Part shown: piece by piece, positions 17,257-25,175 of the stretch
How positions within the stretch are numbered: position 1 is the stretch's first letter
Layout of the letters: every line of letters starts with the position of its first letter
Origin: CALMEC01 sp031366605
Lineage (GTDB): Bacteria; Actinomycetota; Thermoleophilia; Miltoncostaeales; Miltoncostaeaceae
NCBI GenBank assembly: GCA_031366605.1
Contig: JANLOO010000022.1
Location: 1-64,000 of the forward strand
Length of the DNA stretch: 64,000 nt
Reading direction: 5' to 3'
Notes under the pieces: model-generated
What the model saw: only the letters and a program-made list of their open reading frames with translations
Told to the model about the DNA's origin: nothing
Databases searched by the model: none
Position numbers and translations under genes: made by a program

Positions 17257-17440
17257 CGCGAGGCCTGGCACGGTGATTTGCGGGAAAGGGAGTCCATGGC
17301 AGCGAAGAGGGCGAGCAGGCGTGATTCGGGCTCGGGCGCGCCAAACACTACCCCGAGAGCGGCGGGGCGCCGTGGCGTGACGCCATCGGGCGCGGGAGCT
17401 GAGGCCGGATCGGTCGGATCCATCCACCGCCGGGCACCGC

Positions 17441-17481
17441 CTGGGAGGTGCTCACGCATGCGTCGCGCTCGCACCTCCCAG
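17441..17481. terminator. Orphan hairpin, terminator-like
   Basis: CTGGGAGGTGC (17441-17451) pairs perfectly with GCACCTCCCAG (17471-17481) across a 19-base loop. No gene ends nearby, so it may be the relic of a lost gene or an upstream regulatory hairpin. It shares the stem core TGGGAGGTG with the terminator at 9428. Confidence 0.5.
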
Positions 17482-17789
17482 ACAGAGATTGCGCGGGCGA
17501 TTCACCTCGCACGGATCGCACAAGGGGGGTTCATGCAGTCCGGAAGTGTGCATCGTTGGCCTCGCAATCGCCGATCGCGGTCGTTTGAGGACGTGGCGTC
17601 CACCGCGCGGGAGTCTCGTACCCGGTGGCGTCAACGGTCAAACCTGCCGGCTGCATGTGTCTGTGCCGGACTGACTACATCCGCGTCCTGGAGATCTCTC
17701 GACGAAACCTCATTGGCTCATGTGATGGCCACGTTGCACCAGTTGCACCTTTGACAGACGTGCACGCCCGACGGCCCTGCCGCTCAGCA

Positions 17790-17922
17790 ACGTGACGGCT
17801 GCAAACCGTCGCAATACGCTGTCAGCGCGATCGCTGTGCCCACTGGTCGCAACGAGGCTCGCCAACACCGTCTGCCTCGGTTGTCGCCCGTCCTCCGTCA
17901 CAGTGGTTATTCCTCGACGGGC
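17790..17922. repeat. Family-1 element, degenerate copy C
   Basis: The core gacggctgcaaaccgtcgca (17794 onward), the middle ggtcgcaacgaggctcgcca and the right arm gtcctccgtcacagtggtta match copy A. The left terminal repeat is nearly unrecognisable, and the right end reads CTCGACGG without the final ACCCTCA. Confidence 0.7.
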
Positions 17923-18265
17923 GGTCGTCGACGGCATCACCGATCGGGTCGGGACCATTCGAGGCCGCCGGATGTGTCTGCGGCGACTCGATCATCGTCT
18001 GGACGACCGGCGCGGGTGTCGGAATGGGCGGGTCGCGGGCACCGGGTGGGACTTGGCCTGGGGCGTTCGCTCATCGCCCGCCCGTGGGATGACGTCCAGT
18101 TCTGGGGCCGGCCGACGGTGGTACGCAGGTCCGCATGACGTTCTGCGCACGCCCGACGGAACAGTCGCGAGCATGATGTCTGCGGAATGTTCGCCGGGTG
18201 TTTGAGGTCCACGCTTTGCGGGCAATATCTAGTCTGTCGGATCACGTCCTTCCGCCGTCCGTTCG

Positions 18266-19015
18266 ATGAACTCGGCGCATACCACGATCGGATTGCCACG
18301 ACGCCACATGTCAACGCTTCGCCCGCGACCCGATCCGACGGACCGTGATGGGCTCATCATGGATCACATGCCCCTGGTCAAGGCGTTGGCACGGCGCTAT
18401 GCCAACCGGGGTGAGCCGCTTGACGACCTGATCCAGGTCGGCACGATCGGTCTGATCAAGGCCATCGATCGCTTCGATCCCAGTCGCGGAACAGCGCTGG
18501 CGAGTTTCGCGACGCCGACGATCCTCGGAGAGATCCGCCGTCATTTCCGTGACCGGACCTGGATGGTGCATGTCCCGAGGGGACTCCAGGACGCCCATTC
18601 CGCCGTCAACCGGACGATCGACGAGATGACGTCTCGGCTGCGTCGAAGCCCCTCGGTACCCGAAGTGGCCAGCGAACTCAGCCTGAGTCAGGATGAAGTG
18701 CTTGACGCCATTGCCGCCGGGGCGGCGTACCAGCCGATGTCGCTGTCGCGGCCACCGAGCGGACTCGATGACGACGAGCCGATGGATGTGAGCGTCGAGG
18801 AGGAGGGCTTTGAGTGGGCAGAGGGCCGCGCGTCGATCGGCAACCGTGTCTCGGAGCTGCCGGCTCGTGAGCGACACATCGTGGCCCTGCGGTTCACCCA
18901 CGGGATGACGCAATCCGAAATCGCCGAGGTCGTCGGCATCTCGCAGATGCACGTCTCGCGATTGCTCGCCAAAGCGCTCAAGACACTCCAAGAGAGCGTC
19001 GACCCGTCCGGATAG
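18266..19015 (+). CDS. SigB/SigF/SigG-type alternative sigma factor
   Basis: The product is 249 residues (235 if it starts at ATG 18308). Region 2 is intact: PLVKALARRYANRGEPLDDL, then QVGTIGLIKAIDRFDPSRG and the DNA-melting segment. Region 3 is VPRGLQ onward, and region 4 has LPARERHIVALRFTHGMTQS and a helix-turn-helix EIAEVVGISQMHVSRLLAKA. This is the sigma-70 group controlled by partner switching, so it is the likely output of the surrounding phosphatase/kinase/STAS genes. Neither start has a clear ribosome-binding site. It is followed by hybrid repeat copy D. Confidence 0.93.
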   Translation: MNSAHTTIGLPRRHMSTLRPRPDPTDRDGLIMDHMPLVKALARRYANRGEPLDDLIQVGTIGLIKAIDRFDPSRGTALASFATPTILGEIRRHFRDRTWMVHVPRGLQDAHSAVNRTIDEMTSRLRRSPSVPEVASELSLSQDEVLDAIAAGAAYQPMSLSRPPSGLDDDEPMDVSVEEEGFEWAEGRASIGNRVSELPARERHIVALRFTHGMTQSEIAEVVGISQMHVSRLLAKALKTLQESVDPSG

Positions 19016-19031
19016 TCGATTCGCCCGGACG

Positions 19032-19134
19032 TGAGGGTCTGCGCAGGAATACCTGCTGTATCGGACGGGCGAGCGAAAACCGAGCGAGCGCAGGACGCAG
19101 GCCGTCCGCATATCCGGCCATTTACACGGTGCTA
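19032..19134. repeat. Hybrid element, copy D (family-1 end, family-2 interior)
   Basis: The left end TGAGGGTCTGCGCAGGAATA is family 1. From gggcgagcgaaaaccgagcg through gcaggacgcaggccgtccgc and atatccggcca it follows family 2 (copies J and K). The right end is cut back to cacggtgc. On the minus strand the TAG stop of the STAS gene (19132-19134) falls in this trimmed end. Confidence 0.7.
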
Positions 19135-19557
19135 CTCGAGGCCGGGTCGTGTCGATGCGTCTGAACTGTCAACGCCGCTTTCGGGATCGGCGGCACTGTG
19201 GTTCAGGGCATCGTGTCGCGTCGGGTAGCAGGCGAACACGTCGCGCGGGCTCAGGAGGTCGAACATGCGCGCGGCAGCGCCGCCGCTTGGGCCTCGGACG
19301 ACTCGCAGAACGTCGCGTCCGTTCCCCGCGAGCGCCCCGCGTGAACGCAGAAGCCAGTTGATCGTCGAGCAGTCGATGAACGTGGCTTCGCCCAGGTCGA
19401 CGACGGCGAGGTTGCAGTGTGGCCAAACGTCGCTCGTGTGCTGTTCCAGAAGCGGTGTCGTCGCCATATCGTGGTCGCCTTCGAGTGCGATCAGCCAGGT
19501 GCCGTTGGAGTCGAAGTGCGTCACGGTGACGGTGCCGATGCCCGTCGCTGCGCTCAT
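19132..19557 (-). CDS. STAS-domain protein
   Basis: The product is 141 residues. WLIALEGDHDMATTPLLEQH and LAVVDLGEATFIDCSTINWL are the STAS signatures; the phosphorylatable position is Ser in DCSTIN (normally DSSG), so a variant loop is present. The C-terminal 25 residues are low complexity. The ATG at 19557 overlaps the stop of the preceding gene (ATGA), indicating coupling. It is probably an anti-anti-sigma factor or a regulator of one of the local phosphatases. Confidence 0.85.
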   Translation of the reverse strand: MSAATGIGTVTVTHFDSNGTWLIALEGDHDMATTPLLEQHTSDVWPHCNLAVVDLGEATFIDCSTINWLLRSRGALAGNGRDVLRVVRGPSGGAAARMFDLLSPRDVFACYPTRHDALNHSAADPESGVDSSDASTRPGLE

Positions 19558-19913
19558 GAAGGTCGTTCCGATCGCGCATCCGAGCCCGAGCGGGCGTCGG
19601 TTTCGCGCGCGATGCGAAGATGCCAGCCCTCGATCTTGTCGATCACGGAGAAGCGCGAACCCTCGCTCACGACCTGTTCCGATTCGGGATTCTCGTGGTT
19701 CGGGACGACGGCGAAATACGTCGACGCGGACCGAACCGCCTCGTACTCGGCCCGGGTGAGTTCGATCGTTTGCGTGCAGGTGGCATCGCCGCATTCACAG
19801 ACGAACGACGTCAACGGATCGGCGCCGAAGCGATCGTTGGCTGTCTCGATCCATTCGTTCTGATCACGAAAGCGCGACTCGTTGCGCGCCTCGCGCTCGC
19901 GCCAACTCATCAT
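19554..19913 (-). CDS. Conserved actinobacterial protein with CxC...C motif
   Basis: The product is 119 residues. An N-terminal charged helix (WREREARNESRFRDQNEWIE) leads to FVCECGDATCTQTIELTRAEYEAVR and then FAVVPNHENPESEQVV. The CECGDATC cluster and the VVPxHExPE motif recur in short actinobacterial proteins that I know only as hypothetical, often near STAS genes. The Cys residues could bind zinc. It is translationally coupled to the STAS gene downstream, which suggests a role in the same switch. The ATG at 19913 or 19910 is the start. Confidence 0.75.
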   Translation of the reverse strand: MMSWREREARNESRFRDQNEWIETANDRFGADPLTSFVCECGDATCTQTIELTRAEYEAVRSASTYFAVVPNHENPESEQVVSEGSRFSVIDKIEGWHLRIARETDARSGSDARSERPS

Positions 19914-20194
19914 GTTGCACGCGCTTCGGCGACACGCGGAGCCGGCACGCGACCCGATTTGGGAGCGCCCACCAACGACACCTCGTATGCGGTCTTGAAC
20001 GTGACCACGACGGCAGCCCTGCGATCCGAATCGCCGCCGACCATTTTGCTTGAGTCGACTTGACGAGACGCCGAACGGGTGTTTCGACGTCATGCAGCCG
20101 GGTGCTGGGGCCGCGGAAGCAAAGTACCACCGAGTCTGCGCTCGCGCAACGGTCCCGGACACACGGTGTGTGCAATGCGTATGCTTCGTGACGC

Positions 20195-20788
20195 ATGAAA
20201 CCGGTGCCGATCCGACAATTGCGCATTCTTGTGGCCGACGAACGTCGGCAGCACCTCGAGCACGTCGCACGCGTTGTGACCCGTTTGGGGCACGCCGTGA
20301 TCGCGAAGGAGACCAACATCTCGGCAGTTGCGGCGCTGACAGAGCAGGAACCGCTGGATGTCGCGATCGTCGCCGTCGGTGCCGACACTGAGCACGCCCT
20401 CGATCTGATCGGCAGGATCGTACGTGAGGCGACCTGCCCGGTCATCGCGCTGCTCGACGTTGAGGATCCGTCGTTCATCCGTGAGGCGGCAAAACGCGGC
20501 GTGTTCGCCTACATCGCCAACGGCGACGACCAGTTTGAGGGCGCCATCGAGGTGGTCCTGCACCGATTTGCGGAGTACCACGATCTGGAGGGCGCGTTCG
20601 GCCGTCGTGCGCTGACCGAGCGTGCCAAGGGCATCTTGATGGAACGCCACTCGATCGACGAGGAAGCAGCTTTTCTGATGCTGCGCGAGCACTCCCGCAA
20701 CGCCAACCGCAAACTGATCGATGTCGCCCAAACCGTCCTCGAAGCCCATTCGCTCCTGCCCAACAAGGCGGAAGATCCAACCGCCTGA
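20195..20788 (+). CDS. ANTAR-domain RNA-binding antiterminator with pseudo-receiver
   Basis: The product is 197 residues. Residues 8-125 have the receiver fold (LRILVADERRQHLEHVARVV) but the phospho-acceptor strand reads DVAIVAVGAD without the usual Asp, so it is probably not phosphorylated. Residues about 130-190 form the ANTAR three-helix domain: RRALTERAKGILMERHSIDE, then AAFLMLREHSRNANRKL. ANTAR proteins bind dual hexaloop RNA hairpins and prevent termination. The ATG at 20195 follows a TATGCT -10-like box by nine bases. It ends six bases from the convergent gene at 20795. Confidence 0.92.
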   Translation: MKPVPIRQLRILVADERRQHLEHVARVVTRLGHAVIAKETNISAVAALTEQEPLDVAIVAVGADTEHALDLIGRIVREATCPVIALLDVEDPSFIREAAKRGVFAYIANGDDQFEGAIEVVLHRFAEYHDLEGAFGRRALTERAKGILMERHSIDEEAAFLMLREHSRNANRKLIDVAQTVLEAHSLLPNKAEDPTA

Positions 20789-20794
20789 CCCGAC

Positions 20795-21340
20795 CTACCG
20801 TGCGTCGACGGCGAGGGATTCGTCAGCGCCACCGAGCGGATACCCTTCGTTTTCGGCGCGGGCCGCGTCCTGCGCCTCGTCAATCGGGCGATCATCGGGA
20901 TGGCTGGTGATGATTCGCTCAGCGATCCGGCGAAAGGCGTCGGCGGTCGGCGTCGTTGCGTCGTGTCGCCACAAGACCGCGACGTGCAGCACCGAATCGT
21001 TGAACACGATGTTGAGTCGCGGCTGGGCAGAGAACTGGCCCTCGTCGATTCCGGCGTGCCATTCGCCGTCGACGAAATCGTCTTCCCGGATGGCCAAGAA
21101 GCCCCCGGTATCCAGCATGAACGCCTCCAGATCGTCGCCCTGAGCGCGGCGTCCGGTGAGTTGAGGCTGACCTGGGGGAGGCCCGACCAGCACGCCTCGC
21201 GCGGCAAGACGGAACGGGCCCCGGATGTTGCCGACGCGTAGTTCGACCAGGACCTCCCGGCCGACGAGGTCCGTCAACTTCGCGAGCGTTGCCGCGTAGT
21301 CGAGTGTCTCGAATTGCCGCTCGGTGTCTCTCTCGGTCAC
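20795..21340 (-). CDS. Conserved protein of unknown function, last gene of the ANTAR/SpoIIE operon
   Basis: The product is 181 residues. It has a mixed alpha/beta composition with LVGREVLVELRVGNIRGPFR near the start and a helical C-terminus (DAFRRIAERIITSHPDDRPI). No family is recognised. The GTG start at 21340 has AAGGAGG six bases upstream, one of the clearest ribosome-binding sites here. It lies 27 bases after the stop of the STAS gene, in an operon with GAF-ANTAR, CHASE3-SpoIIE and two STAS genes, so a part in that switch is likely. Confidence 0.75.
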   Translation of the reverse strand: MTERDTERQFETLDYAATLAKLTDLVGREVLVELRVGNIRGPFRLAARGVLVGPPPGQPQLTGRRAQGDDLEAFMLDTGGFLAIREDDFVDGEWHAGIDEGQFSAQPRLNIVFNDSVLHVAVLWRHDATTPTADAFRRIAERIITSHPDDRPIDEAQDAARAENEGYPLGGADESLAVDAR

Positions 21341-21367
21341 GCAGACCTCCTTGTTGCGGGCATTCTG

Positions 21368-21757
21368 TCAGCCGTGTGCGTCGCGGTTCGCCGCATGCTC
21401 AGGGGCCCGCTCGTTCGAGACGGCGGCGAACGCGGCGGGGATCTCGTCGACGCTGCCGACCACGATGAAGCGGTCAGCCAGCTTTGTGAGTTCGAGCAGC
21501 CGAGGAATCGACGGCCCTTGGCAGACCAACACCACCGGACGCCCCCGGCCATCCGTCTGGGCCAGGCGAAGGAGCGCGCCAAGGCCCGACGAGTCGACCA
21601 GGACAACGTCGCTGAGGTCCAGGGCGATGCGTGAGGCGTCCTGCAGGACCCCTTCGACCATCTGGCGAAAGCGCGGAACGGTGTAGATGTCGAGTTCGCC
21701 CGCAAGCACGAACAGCGGTGTTGCTTCGGCGTTGCCCGCGGTGATCTCCAATCCCAT
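21368..21757 (-). CDS. STAS-domain anti-anti-sigma factor
   Basis: The product is 129 residues. FVLAGELDIYTVPRFRQMVE and IALDLSDVVLVDSSGLGALL are intact STAS signatures with the DSSG phosphorylation site. It is the second of two STAS genes placed directly after the CHASE3-SpoIIE phosphatase, its probable dephosphorylating partner. The C-terminus (HAANRDAHG) is short and polar. The ATG start is at 21757. Confidence 0.92.
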   Translation of the reverse strand: MGLEITAGNAEATPLFVLAGELDIYTVPRFRQMVEGVLQDASRIALDLSDVVLVDSSGLGALLRLAQTDGRGRPVVLVCQGPSIPRLLELTKLADRFIVVGSVDEIPAAFAAVSNERAPEHAANRDAHG

Positions 21758-21863
21758 AGATCAGTGGTCCCCATTTCGCAGGGTGCTGAAACCCATCTGG
21801 CCATCAGCCTCCCTCGACCCGGCCATTCGACGCGCCCGCGAGAACGTGCGACCCGATGACAGG

Positions 21864-22217
21864 TCAGTTGCGGTGTTCGTCGCCAGGGACTGCAGTGTGG
21901 ATCGCATAGATGCGTTCGAGCTGGCACAGTGCGAGCACTTTCGCGACCATGCTGTCAGGCGCCACAAGGAGTTCGAGAACGATGCGTTGCGCGTCTCCGA
22001 GTTGTGCCACGTCGATCAACATCCGGATGCCGGAGCTGTCGAGGTAGCGGATTTCCCGCAGATCGAGCGTCACCTTGGGAGGACGGAGCTCGGTTGCGAT
22101 CCGGCTCGCCACGTGCTCGACATTGGCCAGATCGATCTCGCCGGCAAGGCTGATCGTGGTCCCGGTCGGGCCCGTGGAGACGTCAATGCCTGCCATGTCG
22201 TCAGAATGATTGTTCAT
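21864..22217 (-). CDS. STAS-domain anti-anti-sigma factor
   Basis: The product is 117 residues. TISLAGEIDLANVEHVASRI and VTLDLREIRYLDSSGIRMLI are the STAS signatures with an intact DSSG site. It starts 30 bases after the stop of the CHASE3-SpoIIE gene, so the phosphatase and its presumed substrate are co-transcribed. The two tandem STAS proteins differ clearly in sequence and are not a recent duplication. Confidence 0.92.
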   Translation of the reverse strand: MNNHSDDMAGIDVSTGPTGTTISLAGEIDLANVEHVASRIATELRPPKVTLDLREIRYLDSSGIRMLIDVAQLGDAQRIVLELLVAPDSMVAKVLALCQLERIYAIHTAVPGDEHRN

Positions 22218-22247
22218 GCAAAGATTTCAGTTGGAGCGGCCGCGACT

Positions 22248-24245
22248 CTACTGCCCTCGCCGGACTGCCGCGACCGCGTGCAACGCGACGAGGACGAGGT
22301 CGTCTTGCAGTTCACGGTCATCCGCAAACGCGACGCTGGCGTCCTCGACGACTCGGACGACCGACTCGGCATCGCGATGGCCAGACCCCGCCAGCGCCGC
22401 CCGCAACCGCTCCAGTCCGAACAGCTGTCTGCCACGTCGGGCCTCGAGCGCTCCGTCGGTGTACCACAACACCGTGTCGCCATCGGCGATGTCGGTCGTC
22501 ATCTCATCGAATGTGGCGTCCGGGAAGACCCCGATGAGCGAACCTCGGGCGGCAAGATCCACGATCGAACCATTGCTGCGCCGAAGCAACGGCGGCGGGT
22601 GGCCTCCCGTCGCCAATCGTAACGAGCGTCCGTGCTCGGGCGAAATCGTCAGGCGCGCGCAGATCGCGGTGCAGAAGTCGCCGGCCGGGGTGTGATCGAG
22701 CATCGCTCGGTTGAGGATCTGGAGCAATTGTCCGGGTGATGCTGCGGGGTCCATAACGGCTGCCGTACGCAGGGTGTGCCGTGCCAGTCCGGTCAGTTGC
22801 GCCGCATCCGGGCCTTTACCGCACACATCACCGACGACGATGCACCAGCCATCGCCCGCGGGATACACGTCGTAGAAGTCTCCGCCAACGGCCGCATGGG
22901 GTGAAGCCGGCCGATAGCGCGCCGCAATGTCCATTCCCGGGATCTCGGGCAGTTCGGTCGGGAGCAGACCCTCTTGGAGCGTCCTCGCGATGGAGCGCTG
23001 CTCTTCGAGTAAACGTGCGTTCTCGACGGCGAGTCCGATCCGGACCGCGATTTCCTCGACGAATGCCAGATCCGGTCCGCCGAGCACCCCGTCCGCGGCG
23101 GGTGGGCCGACCAGCAAGACGGCCGACGATCCGAGTGCCCGAAGCGGAACGGCAACGACATCGATCGCCTCGCGCGTGTCAGGGCGGGGCGGGTCGTGGT
23201 CGTCGCCTGCGGTCCCGGCGGCCGCTGCGACGGCTGCGAGGTCGCTCTGCCCGTGATCGACGACCCGGCGGATCAACGCGCCCAGGCCGTTTGGCCCGGC
23301 AGATGCGAGCGTCGCCGCAAGCGCCGCCCGGGCCGCCGGGTCTTCGTCCTCGCCAATGCAAGACACGACGATTGCATCCCCCTGGACGTCGGCGACTGCG
23401 GCCGGGGCCGTGAATGCCGCGCCGACAGCGTCGATCGCGCGACGCAGACGTTTGCGGGCGCCCTGCGTCTCGTCCAGCGTTCGGCTGAGGTCCGCAAGGA
23501 ACCTGGACTTGGCGTCGCGCTGCTCTGCGGCGATCCGCGACGCCGTCGCGCGGTCGCGCTCATGCGCCAGATCGCGCATGAGCGAGCCCACGCGGCGGGG
23601 CAGGCGCACGGCCAATGCGATCGCGATCGCGATCGCGGAGCCACCCAGAACGATCAGGATGAACGTGAGTTTGTTCGTCAGTCGGTTCTGATCCCGTACT
23701 GCGCGACTCGTCAGCCGTTCCCGCGCGGCGTCCAATGCAGATGCGGTCGTGCGAAAGCGGTCGAAGGCAGCCTCGCCATCATCGATGCGCAGTCGAGCGG
23801 CTGCGAGGCCGCTCTGGCCCTGAGACGCCAGCGCGATCTGCTGCGCGAAGTACGTCTCGAGTTGGGCGACCTGGTCGGCCTCAGTGTCGACGAGATCGCG
23901 AAGCTGCGGCTGATTGTCGATGTGGTCGCGCACCACTTCCAGGGCGCGTCGGACGTCGCGGCGCCCCAAAAAGTATGGCTTGAGGCTCGATCGCTGACCG
24001 GTTGCCAAAAAGCCGCGCACGCCGGTCTCTTGGTTGAGCATCGCGACTTCCGCATTGCGGATGCTGGTCCTCAACGGGATGACGGTGCCGACGAACGTCG
24101 CGTTGGACCGGTCGTTGATCTCGCGGGAGATCCAGAGCGCGGTCCCCAGGACCAGCCCGAGCAGGCCCACCAGCACGCCAAACGCGGCGGTCAGCCGTTG
24201 CCCGGCGGCCGCGCCCTGGACGACGCGTTTAGCGCTCGTCCGCAC
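22248..24245 (-). CDS. Membrane CHASE3-sensor SpoIIE-type phosphatase
   Basis: The product is 665 residues from the GTG at 24245 (a TTG at 24293 would add 16). A transmembrane helix (about 18-39), an extracytoplasmic CHASE3 domain with the NQETGVRGFLATGQ hallmark, and a second helix (about 191-212) form the sensor. A GAF-like domain follows, then PP2C/SpoIIE with VGGDFYDVY, VGDVCGKGPDAA, WYTDGALEAR and QDDLVLVAL. It should dephosphorylate STAS antagonists when the external domain is triggered. Two STAS genes follow directly. It overlaps the GAF-ANTAR stop by 17 bases. Confidence 0.9.
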   Translation of the reverse strand: MRTSAKRVVQGAAAGQRLTAAFGVLVGLLGLVLGTALWISREINDRSNATFVGTVIPLRTSIRNAEVAMLNQETGVRGFLATGQRSSLKPYFLGRRDVRRALEVVRDHIDNQPQLRDLVDTEADQVAQLETYFAQQIALASQGQSGLAAARLRIDDGEAAFDRFRTTASALDAARERLTSRAVRDQNRLTNKLTFILIVLGGSAIAIAIALAVRLPRRVGSLMRDLAHERDRATASRIAAEQRDAKSRFLADLSRTLDETQGARKRLRRAIDAVGAAFTAPAAVADVQGDAIVVSCIGEDEDPAARAALAATLASAGPNGLGALIRRVVDHGQSDLAAVAAAAGTAGDDHDPPRPDTREAIDVVAVPLRALGSSAVLLVGPPAADGVLGGPDLAFVEEIAVRIGLAVENARLLEEQRSIARTLQEGLLPTELPEIPGMDIAARYRPASPHAAVGGDFYDVYPAGDGWCIVVGDVCGKGPDAAQLTGLARHTLRTAAVMDPAASPGQLLQILNRAMLDHTPAGDFCTAICARLTISPEHGRSLRLATGGHPPPLLRRSNGSIVDLAARGSLIGVFPDATFDEMTTDIADGDTVLWYTDGALEARRGRQLFGLERLRAALAGSGHRDAESVVRVVEDASVAFADDRELQDDLVLVALHAVAAVRRGQ

Positions 24246-25020
24246 GTTCCGGTTCCGGTGTCGTCGAAGGCGGCGTACGCGTGATCTCGTCAAACTCGAC
24301 GCCCTCCAGCAAGCTCGCCGCGACCTCAGCGACCTTGAGCCGACGCCCCCGGGCGCAACTGCGAAGCGCCTGAAATGCCGCGACGGCGCTGGTCCGATAT
24401 CGCCCCATGATGTAGCCGACGGATCGTTCGATGATCACGCGTTGATCGAGCGCACGCTGCAGCTGATCGGCGAGTGCGCTGGCACGGGTGTGGCGGCGGG
24501 CCCAGGTTGCCGTGGCAAGGCGCGTTTCGAGGAGTTCGTTGAACGCGACGATCGCCGCGACCTCGCTGTCGTCCCACACGCGTGGCTCCGTGGAGTAGGC
24601 GTTCAACGAGCCGATCGCCTCGGAGTGCAGCCGGGTTGGGACCCCGAGCACGGCAGCGACGTCGGCCAGCTGGCGGGTGCGCTGTAGCGTCGGCCATCGC
24701 GGGTCGATGCGCACGTCGGTGGTTGCGACAGGGCGATTGAGCACGAACGCCTCGACACACGGACCCTCACCCGCCTCCTCTTGCGCCGACTCGAGTCGTT
24801 CGGCGAGTGCGTCGGTCGCGGCGACGTATCGCAGCTGCTGGTCGCCGGGGTCGATCAGCATCAGCCCGACGCCCGTCACGCCAAACACCTCCGCCGCGCG
24901 TGCAAGCGTGCGAGCAACCGACGCGGCGATCTCCTCTTCCGCCAGGTCAGGGGCGTTGAGCTCGTCCAATGCCCGTATGAGGATCGCCGGATCGATGCGC
25001 ACCGCGGCCGGCTCACCCAC
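24229..25020 (-). CDS. GAF-ANTAR transcription antiterminator
   Basis: The product is 263 residues. A GAF domain (about 15-165) with GVTGVGLMLIDPGDQQLRYV and EGPCVEAFVLNRPV is followed by an ANTAR domain (about 185-245) with LQRALDQRVIIERSVGYIMG and AAFQALRSCARGRRLKVAEV. This is the common actinobacterial GAF-ANTAR fusion, a ligand-controlled RNA-binding antiterminator. The start is a GTG at 25020. It heads a five-gene minus-strand unit ending at 20795, which combines RNA-level and sigma-level regulation. Confidence 0.9.
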   Translation of the reverse strand: MGEPAAVRIDPAILIRALDELNAPDLAEEEIAASVARTLARAAEVFGVTGVGLMLIDPGDQQLRYVAATDALAERLESAQEEAGEGPCVEAFVLNRPVATTDVRIDPRWPTLQRTRQLADVAAVLGVPTRLHSEAIGSLNAYSTEPRVWDDSEVAAIVAFNELLETRLATATWARRHTRASALADQLQRALDQRVIIERSVGYIMGRYRTSAVAAFQALRSCARGRRLKVAEVAASLLEGVEFDEITRTPPSTTPEPERADER

Positions 25021-25175
25021 CAGAGGTCCAATCGAATCCCTTGACCATGAGTCTCATCAACTCCGCTCTCTCATGTGACGTCGCGAACCACCGATTCGAC
25101 GTCCGCGGGTCTCAGGGCGGACAGTTACGAACTCCGTGGCATCCTATCGGCCGCAGTCGACGTCCGCGATCGTGG

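Larger units (their letters stand above)
17257..18265. other. One-kilobase region without a convincing gene
   Basis: This stretch between the divergent kinase and sigma genes has only Arg/Ser-rich spurious frames. It holds a hairpin at 17441-17481 and a degenerate repeat copy at 17790-17922. It must also contain the promoters of both flanking genes. It may be the scar of a lost gene between two hairpins. Confidence 0.55.

Noticed and set aside
23615..23640. Run of gatcgc repeats
   Set aside because: It lies in the coding sequence of the CHASE3 protein membrane helix (Ala-Ile repeats) and needs no other explanation.
24755..24768. CGGACCCTCA resembling a family-1 tip
   Set aside because: It is inside the GAF-ANTAR coding region with no partner end or core nearby, so it is probably chance.
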